Assembly: GCA_903916595.1 (NCBI GenBank)
Contig: CAIWXI010000105.1
Location: 1-33,676, forward strand
Origin: an uncultured Bacteroidales bacterium
GTDB taxonomy: Bacteria > Bacteroidota > Bacteroidia > Bacteroidales > FEN-979
Length of the DNA: 33,676 nucleotides
Direction: 5' to 3'
Shown: positions 16,434 through 23,061 of the stretch, one piece after another
Layout of the letters: the number at the start of each line of letters is the position of its first letter
Numbering within the stretch: the first letter of the stretch is position 1
The notes under the pieces: generated by a model
What the model was told of the DNA's origin: nothing
The model's database searches: none
Seen by the model: the letters and a program-made list of their open reading frames with translations, nothing else
Translations under genes and position numbers: made by a program

Positions 16434-18593
16434 ATGATCTTCTCCGAATTCAAAAACACCCACAAACTCCTCGCTCAGTACAAGTACACCTGGGCTCCGA
16501 TCGAAAAAGGTTACAACAACCGTACGATCTATATTAATGTCGGCGATCTTTCTATAAAAGAGAAACCTGTAAGCCAGCAAATGAAAGATAAATTCGTCGG
16601 TGGCAAAGGTTTTGACCTTCGGTTGCTCTGGGATGCAACAAAACCCGACACCCGATGGGACGATCCCGGGAATGAAATTGTAATTTCCGGCGGACCCTGT
16701 TGCGGCATAACCCAGTATTCAGGCTCAGGCAAGGCAATTTGCTGCGCTATCAGTCCGCAAACAGATATAATTGTTGATTCAAATGTTGGCGGATTTTTTG
16801 GTCCCTTCCTGAAATTCTGCGGCTTCGACGCCATAGAAATACAAGGAAAATCTGATCAGGAGGTGATGATTGTTTTCGAAGAAGAGCGTGCGGTGATTGA
16901 GATCTATGAAGCCGGTGACCTGCCAACCGACAGTCATGTACTGGCCGAAGAACTCCACCAGATGATGGCCAATCCCGAAAATGAAAAAGACAAATACAAT
17001 GTTTCTGTTGTTTCTGCCGGTACTGCTGCCGACCATTCACTGATCGGAATGCTGAACTTTTCGTTTTACGACATCAAACGTAAAAAAGTCCGCCTGAAAC
17101 AGGCAGGTCGCGGTGGCATTGGCACGGTGCTCAGAAACAAAAAAATCAAGGCGGTGGTGGCTCATGTAAAAACCATTGGGGGCAACCGTAACAACGTGGT
17201 GAACATGGAAGCTATACAGGAACGCGGCCGGACCTTCAACAAAGAAATGCGTGAGCTTGATGACAAGCAATGCGAAATGCGTTCGAAGGGCACGGCCCAC
17301 CTCACTCATGTGATGAATGATTATGACCTGCTGCCGGTGCACAACTTTAAATTCGGCAGCCATCCTGACGCATTCAAGATCAATGGCGACGTATGGAAAT
17401 CTTTCTTTACACAGAATGTTCCCGACGGATGCTGGGTCGGATGTAATATGGCCTGTGCAAAAGGGGTTGACAACTATGAACTCCGCAGTGGTCCTTATAA
17501 AGGAGACAAGGTTATTGTTGACGGACCTGAGTACGAAACAACCTCTTCCCTGGGTTCCATCGCAGGCATTTTCAACCCTGATTTTACGATAGAAGCAAAC
17601 TTTTACTGCGATACATACGGTATTTGTACAATTTCCTGGGGCACTATCCTGGGGTTTGTCATGGAATGTTTTGAAAATGGAATTCTTAATGAAGAGCGGA
17701 CCGGCGGGCTCAAATTAAATTTTGGCAATGCTGACGTGGCGATGGAATTGCTGCACATGGTATCGAGAGGTGAGGGGTTTGGCCTGATTGCCGGACAGGG
17801 CGTGCGAAAAATGAAACAGATTTTTGCAAAGAACGGCTGGGGCGATCCCAGGTTCATGCAGGATATCGGCATGGAAAACAAAGGCCTCGAATATTCCCAG
17901 TATGTTTCGAAGGAATCACTGGCCCAGCAGGGCGGTTACGCCATGACCAATAAAGGCCCGCAACACGATGAAGCCTGGCTGATATTCATGGATATGGTAA
18001 ACAACCAGATCCCCACTTTCGAGAAAAAAGCCGAAGCACTTCATTATTTCCCGATGTTCCGTACCTGGTTCGGGCTAGCCGGTTTCTGCAAGCTCCCATG
18101 GAATGATGTGGAACCTGAGAACAACGCCCAGAATGCTGAGCCTGCAAAGGTTCCCGAGCATGTCGACAACTACGTCACTATCTTTAATGCCGTTACAGGA
18201 TTAAAAATAGATAAGACGGAGCTTGTGCGGATGTCGGAGCGGGTATATAATTTCCAGAGAATCTTCAGCATACGCAGAGGCTACGGCCTGAGAAAGCACG
18301 ATGCCCAACCCTACCGTGCCTGCGGCCCCGTAACCAAAGAAGAATACGAATCACGGGCCGAACGCTACGACAAGCAACTCATCGACAAAGCCGGATTTGA
18401 CCCCATTGGAAAATCCACCGAAGAAAAAATGGCTGTCCTCCGGAAACACCGTGAAGACCAGTACGAAAAATTGCTGGATGCCGTTTATGAACGTCGTGGC
18501 TGGACCAAAAACGGGGTTCCTAAACTCGAACACCTGAAGAATATCGGAATGGACCTTCCGGAGCTTATTGAAGTGGTTGCACCATTGCAATAA
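16434..18593 (+). CDS. aor: Aldehyde:ferredoxin oxidoreductase (tungsten AOR family)
   Basis: AOR-family enzymes bind a bis-pterin tungsten centre and one [4Fe-4S] cluster and interconvert aldehydes and acids with ferredoxin, in the cytoplasm, normally under anaerobic conditions. The 719-residue protein is longer than archaeal AOR (about 600), with roughly 30 extra N-terminal residues and a long C-terminal tail. Visible elements are KFVGGKGFDLRLLWD (53-67), the ISGGPCCGITQYSGSGK pterin-binding region (84-100), and CDTYGIC (392-398) resembling the DxxGL motif. Cluster cysteines are probably 333, 337 and 341 plus C552 in AGFCKLPWND. The first two are three residues apart instead of the usual two. 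The substrate cannot be read from the sequence. The gene sits beside a sulfur-carrier pair and upstream of W/Mo transport and cofactor genes. Confidence 0.93.
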   Translation: MIFSEFKNTHKLLAQYKYTWAPIEKGYNNRTIYINVGDLSIKEKPVSQQMKDKFVGGKGFDLRLLWDATKPDTRWDDPGNEIVISGGPCCGITQYSGSGKAICCAISPQTDIIVDSNVGGFFGPFLKFCGFDAIEIQGKSDQEVMIVFEEERAVIEIYEAGDLPTDSHVLAEELHQMMANPENEKDKYNVSVVSAGTAADHSLIGMLNFSFYDIKRKKVRLKQAGRGGIGTVLRNKKIKAVVAHVKTIGGNRNNVVNMEAIQERGRTFNKEMRELDDKQCEMRSKGTAHLTHVMNDYDLLPVHNFKFGSHPDAFKINGDVWKSFFTQNVPDGCWVGCNMACAKGVDNYELRSGPYKGDKVIVDGPEYETTSSLGSIAGIFNPDFTIEANFYCDTYGICTISWGTILGFVMECFENGILNEERTGGLKLNFGNADVAMELLHMVSRGEGFGLIAGQGVRKMKQIFAKNGWGDPRFMQDIGMENKGLEYSQYVSKESLAQQGGYAMTNKGPQHDEAWLIFMDMVNNQIPTFEKKAEALHYFPMFRTWFGLAGFCKLPWNDVEPENNAQNAEPAKVPEHVDNYVTIFNAVTGLKIDKTELVRMSERVYNFQRIFSIRRGYGLRKHDAQPYRACGPVTKEEYESRAERYDKQLIDKAGFDPIGKSTEEKMAVLRKHREDQYEKLLDAVYERRGWTKNGVPKLEHLKNIGMDLPELIEVVAPLQ

Positions 18594-18652
18594 ATGGTGA
18601 AATGGTGTTCGGCGAAGCCGAACACCATTTCACCATTTCACCATTTCACCAT
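18592..18652. repeat. 22-bp perfect hairpin plus TTCACCAT octamer array at the aor stop
   Basis: Positions 18592-18613 pair perfectly with 18617-18638 around a GAA loop; the stem starts inside the aor TAA stop. The right arm merges into 8-bp TTCACCAT units to 18652, and the left arm contains the inverted units AATGGTGA. There is no U-run after the stem, so it is not a textbook terminator, but so strong an RNA hairpin should stop or protect transcripts. The same octamer occurs in seven copies after moaA. Confidence 0.88.
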
Positions 18653-18666
18653 TTCATCTGCATTCA

Positions 18667-20226
18667 ATGAAATTCCCTTTTTGCCTCTGCATTGCCCTGG
18701 CCCTTCTCACCTCCCATGCCTGCTTTTCCCAGCAGGGACAGAATTATACCGTAATTCCCCATGGTTTGACGGCTGATTCGGTGTTAAAGATTGCAGCGAC
18801 AGTGAAACCCGACCAAAGGCAGGCCGGATGGCAGGAACTTGAATTCACAGTTTTTTTTCATTTTGGGATCAATACTTTTACAGATCTTGAATGGGGTAAA
18901 AAAAATACTAAACCCGGTGTTTTCAACCCAAGCGAACTGGATGCACGACAATGGATACGCACAGCAAAAGAAGCCGGAGCAAAACTAGCCATCCTGGTTG
19001 CAAAGCACCACGACGGCTTCTGCAACTGGCCCAGTAAATTTACAGAATACAGCGTTAAGAATTCACCTTGGAAAAACGGGCATGGAGATGTTGTAAAAGA
19101 GGTTTCGGATGCCTGCAGGGAGTACGGCCTTAAATTCGGGGTATATGTTTCTCCCTGGGATATCAATTCGAAAGTCTACGGCAGCGACGAATACAATTCC
19201 TATTTCAAGAACCTGCTCACTGAAGTCCTGACCAATTACGGCGAGGTCGGCGAAGTGTGGTTCGACGGGGCATGCGGGGAAGGTCCTAACGGTAAAAAAC
19301 AGGTATATGACTGGGCAGGATATTACGAACTCATCCGTAAGCTTCAGCCAAAAGCAGTCATCGCCATCATGGGTCCCGATGTCCGCTGGGTGGGCACCGA
19401 ATCGGGCTACGGCAGGGAAACCGAATGGAGCGTGCTCCCATTCTCATCAGCCTCTGACAATAAGATCGCTGCAGGTTCTCAACAAACGGCGGGTGCGACA
19501 GGGTTTGTTCCACCCATTGACATGATGCAGCAGGACCTTGGCAGCCGTGACAAGCTCTTCGGAGCCGACCGGCTGATCTGGTACCCCTCTGAAGTGGATG
19601 TGTCGATCAGGCCGGGCTGGTTCTATCACAACTGCGATGACTCCCTGGTGAAAAGCCCTGAAAAACTGGCTGATATATATTTCAGTTCAGTGGGAAGGAA
19701 TTCGGTGCTTCTTCTGAACCTTCCACCCGATAAACGTGGCCTAATCCATGAAAATGACATAAAAAATCTCAGGGGTATGCGCACGCTGCTCGATTCATGC
19801 TTCAGTGAAAATTTAGCAAGGGGTGCCGTTATCATCCCGCTGAATGGCAATTTGAAGTCTAAAGCGGAAAATATGACCGATCATAATCCCTCCACCTTCT
19901 GGACGAGTAAAAAAGGGATCACCTGCGCATCATTTATTATGGAACTGAAACAGATTTCTTACTTTAACTGCCTGAGTATACAGGAAAACATAAAGAACGG
20001 GCAAAGGGTGGAATCATTTCTTGTCGAAATACCCGAAGGCAAATCATGGAAAGTCATTGCATCGGAGACTACCATCGGTTATAAAAGATTGCTGAGGTTC
20101 CCCCGGGTAAAGTCGGGCATCGTAAGGATCAGGATCACATCCTCACGAGGGAACCCCGAGATTTCCGAGATAGGATTATTTCTGATCCCCGAACGCCTTG
20201 TTCCATTAACTTCGCATAAAAATTAA
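18667..20226 (+). CDS. Secreted GH29 alpha-L-fucosidase
   Basis: This glycoside hydrolase of family 29 would remove alpha-linked L-fucose from glycans with retention of configuration. The 519-residue protein starts with a signal peptide (hydrophobic residues 3-18; Cys 19 may be a lipid site, although SHAC is a poor lipobox). GH29 motifs are FHFGINTF (64-71), AKHHDGFCNW (112-121) and the nucleophile Asp 200 in EVWFDGACGEG. The C-terminal part, with DHNPSTFWTS from about residue 395, resembles an F5/8-type C (discoidin) carbohydrate-binding domain. No SusC/SusD pair or other glycosidase accompanies it, so this is not an evident polysaccharide-utilisation locus. The gene is preceded by the hairpin/octamer array and I find no TAnnTTTG motif before it. 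Confidence 0.93.
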   Translation: MKFPFCLCIALALLTSHACFSQQGQNYTVIPHGLTADSVLKIAATVKPDQRQAGWQELEFTVFFHFGINTFTDLEWGKKNTKPGVFNPSELDARQWIRTAKEAGAKLAILVAKHHDGFCNWPSKFTEYSVKNSPWKNGHGDVVKEVSDACREYGLKFGVYVSPWDINSKVYGSDEYNSYFKNLLTEVLTNYGEVGEVWFDGACGEGPNGKKQVYDWAGYYELIRKLQPKAVIAIMGPDVRWVGTESGYGRETEWSVLPFSSASDNKIAAGSQQTAGATGFVPPIDMMQQDLGSRDKLFGADRLIWYPSEVDVSIRPGWFYHNCDDSLVKSPEKLADIYFSSVGRNSVLLLNLPPDKRGLIHENDIKNLRGMRTLLDSCFSENLARGAVIIPLNGNLKSKAENMTDHNPSTFWTSKKGITCASFIMELKQISYFNCLSIQENIKNGQRVESFLVEIPEGKSWKVIASETTIGYKRLLRFPRVKSGIVRIRITSSRGNPEISEIGLFLIPERLVPLTSHKN

Positions 20227-20229
20227 AGA

Positions 20230-21336
20230 ATGAAGGTTGACAAAAAACTCCAGGCCCGGCTGCAGACTGAAGTCGACACTGCTTTCCTTTACAGGCGGGT
20301 TGCTTCGATGGAAGATGACGCCGAAATCAGCTCCATTTACATTGAGATGGCAAGGATTGAAGAACTGCACAAAGGCAAGGTGATGGAGAAAGTGCGGGCT
20401 ATCGATAAAGCCGCTACAGAGCCCCTGCCATCAGCCAGAGCAAGGATCATCTCAAAACTCGGGGGTATATTCGGAAAGAACATGATACTGGGGATCCTGC
20501 TCGAGGCCGAGAAAAGCATATCACAGGCTACAATCAGCAAAAAGACTGTAAGCGGCGAAAAAGTAAAAGGCGATGAAGACCGCCATGTGAAGATCCTTGA
20601 ATCGCTCGATCATCTGAGCGGCGACAGGGTTAGGAAAATGGAAAGGGGCCACCGCAATATAGGCGGCAACGCCTTGCGGGCAGCAGTACTTGGCGCCGAC
20701 GACGGACTGGTTAGCAACCTCAGCCTGGTGATGGGCGTGGCCGGGGCAACCCAGGGAGGAAATGCAGTATTGGTTGCAGGCTTCGCCGGACTGCTTGCTG
20801 GCGCTTTCTCTATGGCTCTCGGGGAATGGATATCTGTAAAAAGTTCACAGGAGCTCTTCGAACGCCAGATCGAAATTGAAATGGAAGAGATCGAGAACAA
20901 CCCCGAAGAAGAACGTCAGGAGATCATCCTTCTGAACCGTGCGAAAGGTATGCCCGAAGCAGAAGCCAGGGCCATCGCCTACAGGATATTCGCCGATAAG
21001 GATAATATGCACACCCTGCTGGTGAAGGAAGAACTCGGGCTGAATCCCGACGATCTCAAAGGATCGGCCTGGGAAGCCGCCATAACATCGTTTTTGTTGT
21101 TCATTGCCGGCGCTATTATCCCCCTGGCTCCCTTCATTTTTCTTAAGGGGCAGACGGCTATCGCCACCAGCGTTGTATTGAGCACCGTCGCCCTGTTCAC
21201 CATAGGCGCTGCAATCACCCTGCTTACCGGAAAGCCCTTGTTTAAAGCCGGGATGCGGCAGGTGATCATCGGACTTGCCGCCGCCGCAGTCACGTTCAGC
21301 ATCGGTAAACTTATCGGCACTGCGCTGATGACGTGA
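20230..21336 (+). CDS. Ferritin-like/VIT fusion iron transporter (MbfA-like)
   Basis: An N-terminal rubrerythrin/ferritin-like four-helix domain (about 1-140) is fused to a VIT1/CCC1 membrane domain (about 145-368). Likely diiron ligands are E14, E44-x-x-H47, E92 or E94, and E116-x-x-H119. The VIT part has DDGLVSNLSLVMGV (157-170), a cytosolic acidic metal-binding helix (EIEMEEIENNPEEE) and about five membrane segments, three of them after residue 285. The architecture matches MbfA of alphaproteobacteria, an iron exporter linked to peroxide resistance; transfer of that function to this protein is inference. It starts 3 bp after the fucosidase stop, so it is probably cotranscribed. Its TGA stop begins a degenerate heptamer run shared with the convergent mgsA stop. 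Confidence 0.87.
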   Translation: MKVDKKLQARLQTEVDTAFLYRRVASMEDDAEISSIYIEMARIEELHKGKVMEKVRAIDKAATEPLPSARARIISKLGGIFGKNMILGILLEAEKSISQATISKKTVSGEKVKGDEDRHVKILESLDHLSGDRVRKMERGHRNIGGNALRAAVLGADDGLVSNLSLVMGVAGATQGGNAVLVAGFAGLLAGAFSMALGEWISVKSSQELFERQIEIEMEEIENNPEEERQEIILLNRAKGMPEAEARAIAYRIFADKDNMHTLLVKEELGLNPDDLKGSAWEAAITSFLLFIAGAIIPLAPFIFLKGQTAIATSVVLSTVALFTIGAAITLLTGKPLFKAGMRQVIIGLAAAAVTFSIGKLIGTALMT

Positions 21337-21357
21337 TATCTGCTATCGGACGTCAGT
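21335..21357. repeat. Degenerate heptamers joining two convergent stop codons
   Basis: Between the VIT and mgsA genes the sequence reads ATATCTG, CTATCGG, ACGTCAG. These are three loose 7-bp units of the ATRKCRG family. The first contains the end of the rightward TGA stop and the last contains the leftward TGA stop. Confidence 0.5.
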
Positions 21358-21898
21358 CCGGAATTTTCCTGTTCAGATACGCGGAATAATCCGCCACCTT
21401 GGGTTGATATTCCTCATCCATCAATGCAGAAGAGATAAGATAATCGGCCGTGGAACGATTGCATGCTGATGGGATGTTATACAACACCGAGATCCTGAGA
21501 AGAGCTTTTACGTCTACGTCATGCGGATGAGGTTGCATCGGATCCCAGAAGAAGATCAGAATGTCAACTCGTCCCTCGGCTATCATGGCGCCTAACTGCT
21601 GATCCCCGCCGAAAGGTCCTGACTTCAGCCGGATGATCTTGGGCTGTATGATCTTTTTCTTATCTTCCAGTCGCTGAGGTTGTTCGGTAATCGCATCCAC
21701 TGTATCTGTCTCCGCATTCTGACCAACCCCCAGCTGTTTACTAATCAATGCATCATTTATGAGTTTACCTGTTGTTCCCGTGCAGATCAGCTGATGCTTC
21801 ATCAGGATCTTCCAGTTCCATCCCGCCCATTCCACGATATCATGCTTGCAGTTATCGTGGGCCACAAGCGCTATTCTCTTTCTTTTTGCTGTTGCCAT
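21353..21898 (-). CDS. mgsA: Methylglyoxal synthase
   Basis: This enzyme converts dihydroxyacetone phosphate to methylglyoxal and phosphate, a bypass of lower glycolysis when phosphate is limiting. From the ATG at 21898 the product is 181 residues. Family motifs are ALVAHDNCK (10-18), CTGTTG (39-44), SGPFGGDQQ with catalytic Asp 99, FFWDPMQPHPHDVDVKALLRI with His 126, and NRSTADYLIS. Compared with the 152-residue E. coli enzyme there is an insertion of roughly 28 residues before SGPFGG (about 59-88). The frame is open upstream to 22123, but that stretch covers the Rieske gene on the other strand and a -7 promoter lies just before 21898. Confidence 0.94.
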   Translation of the reverse strand: MATAKRKRIALVAHDNCKHDIVEWAGWNWKILMKHQLICTGTTGKLINDALISKQLGVGQNAETDTVDAITEQPQRLEDKKKIIQPKIIRLKSGPFGGDQQLGAMIAEGRVDILIFFWDPMQPHPHDVDVKALLRISVLYNIPSACNRSTADYLISSALMDEEYQPKVADYSAYLNRKIPD

Positions 21899-21916
21899 AA
21901 TCTGGTTTATAAAAAA

Positions 21917-21924
21917 CAAAGGTA
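21917..21924 (-). promoter_or_regulatory. mgsA promoter -7 element
   Basis: Read leftward, TACCTTTG matches TAnnTTTG. The predicted start is near 21910, about 12 nt before the mgsA ATG at 21898, which supports the short form of the protein. The Rieske gene on the other strand has only a one-mismatch motif (TATTTTTA, 21943-21950). Confidence 0.55.
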
Positions 21925-21968
21925 CGATATCTGAATTTAGCGTATTTTTAGCACTTACTTTTATCATC

Positions 21969-22964
21969 ATGATACAGAACCAGTGGTACGTGATCCTCGA
22001 ATCACGCGAGATCAGGAATAACGAGGTAAAGGGATTCACCCGCTTTGGAGAAAAAATAGTGGCCTGGAGAGACGGGAATGGAAAACTCGGAGTGTTCCGC
22101 GACAAATGCCCCCACCGTGGCATTCAACTCAGCCTGGGGAAAGTAAAAGGCAACTGCCTTCAGTGCCCCTTCCATGGTTTTGAATACGACACTACCGGGA
22201 AATGTATCCTCATCCCGGCCAATGGCAAAGCATCGCCTCCCCCCGATTATATCAGGACCAGCGTTTATCCCATCAGGGAAGCAAATGGTTTTGTTTATGC
22301 CTGGTATACAGCGGTACCTTTATCCCAGGAAGCCATCTCAGCCATGAGCTTCCCTGAAGTCCCCTGGTTCGACGATATTGACGACTCCCTCATCTGGTCG
22401 GGCTTCACCGATCCCTGGAAAGCACACTATTCAAGGGGCATCGAGAACCAGCTCGACATCTGTCACGTCCCATTCATACACCGTACTACTATCGGCCGTG
22501 GTATAGGACCCCTGGTGAACGGTCCATACACAAAAACCGGAACAAATTTCGTTTCATTCTGGCCTTCGAATGAACAGGACCACGGACAAAAGCCACTGCG
22601 GCCCGACCAGGTTCCCGAGCCAGTAAAAAAAGGCACTTATCTCACCTTCATTATCCCTAACATCTGGCAGAACCATATCATGAATTCAATGAGAATTGTG
22701 GTGGCCTTTGTTCCCGTTGATGACAACAATACACTGTTTTATCTCAGGACATACCAGAGCATGATCAAGCTGCCGGTACTGAGGAATATTTATTTCGCGG
22801 CAACCAATTTACTGAATCGCATTGTTCTGCACCAGGACCGCCGGGTCGTGCAAACCCATCAGCCGGTGCCAAGTGCGCTAAAGATGGATGAACACCTCGT
22901 GCAGGGCGACAACCCGATCATTCAGTACAGGAAGATGAGGGAAAAACTGAAATCTGATATCTGA
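21969..22964 (+). CDS. Rieske non-heme iron oxygenase, alpha-subunit type
   Basis: This is a 331-residue two-domain oxygenase from the ATG at 21969. The N-terminal Rieske [2Fe-2S] domain has CPHRG (C47, H49) and CPFHG (C66, H69). The catalytic domain has IENQLDICHVPFIHRT, where H166 and H171 bind the mononuclear iron and D163 is the conserved bridging aspartate. Such enzymes use O2 with electrons from a reductase; no reductase or ferredoxin gene is nearby. The substrate is unknown, since ring hydroxylation, O-demethylation and tetrapyrrole or sterol oxidation all occur in the superfamily. An upstream extension to 21846 would overlap mgsA and lacks a Rieske counterpart. The last codons and TGA are part of a heptamer array. 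Confidence 0.88.
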   Translation: MIQNQWYVILESREIRNNEVKGFTRFGEKIVAWRDGNGKLGVFRDKCPHRGIQLSLGKVKGNCLQCPFHGFEYDTTGKCILIPANGKASPPPDYIRTSVYPIREANGFVYAWYTAVPLSQEAISAMSFPEVPWFDDIDDSLIWSGFTDPWKAHYSRGIENQLDICHVPFIHRTTIGRGIGPLVNGPYTKTGTNFVSFWPSNEQDHGQKPLRPDQVPEPVKKGTYLTFIIPNIWQNHIMNSMRIVVAFVPVDDNNTLFYLRTYQSMIKLPVLRNIYFAATNLLNRIVLHQDRRVVQTHQPVPSALKMDEHLVQGDNPIIQYRKMREKLKSDI

Positions 22965-23046
22965 TGGCGGATGGCAGATGGCGGATGGCAGTTATGGATT
23001 TCCGTTCAACATTCAACATTCCTTGTTCAACATTCGACATTCATTC
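22957..23046. repeat. Two adjacent heptamer arrays between convergent Rieske and pruA genes
   Basis: Positions 22957-22991 are ATATCTG, ATGGCGG, ATGGCAG, ATGGCGG and ATGGCAG; the Rieske TGA stop (22962-22964) bridges the first two units. Positions 23005-23046 hold about six TTCAACA-type units (TTCAACA twice, TTCCTTG, TTCAACA, TTCGACA and a partial). Together they fill nearly all of the 97-bp gap. No promoter or U-tailed terminator is seen. Confidence 0.88.
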
Positions 23047-23061
23047 CCATCAATCAATCCG

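Noticed and set aside
16296-16580. A 94-codon leftward open frame across the aor leader array
   Set aside because: Its protein is a seven-residue repeat (MYDVRCT-like) that any stop-free 7-bp array produces in each frame, and it runs into aor on the other strand.
18594-18776. Short rightward frame starting in the hairpin after aor
   Set aside because: It is made of repeat sequence and the first bases of the fucosidase gene in another frame; no ribosome binding site or family match.
18667-20226. Polysaccharide-utilisation locus around the fucosidase
   Set aside because: No SusC/SusD pair, sulfatase, further glycosidase or dedicated sensor is adjacent.
21899-22123. N-terminal extension of methylglyoxal synthase
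   Set aside because: It lies over the oppositely oriented Rieske gene and upstream of a -7 promoter element; the family starts at MATAKRKRIALVAHD.
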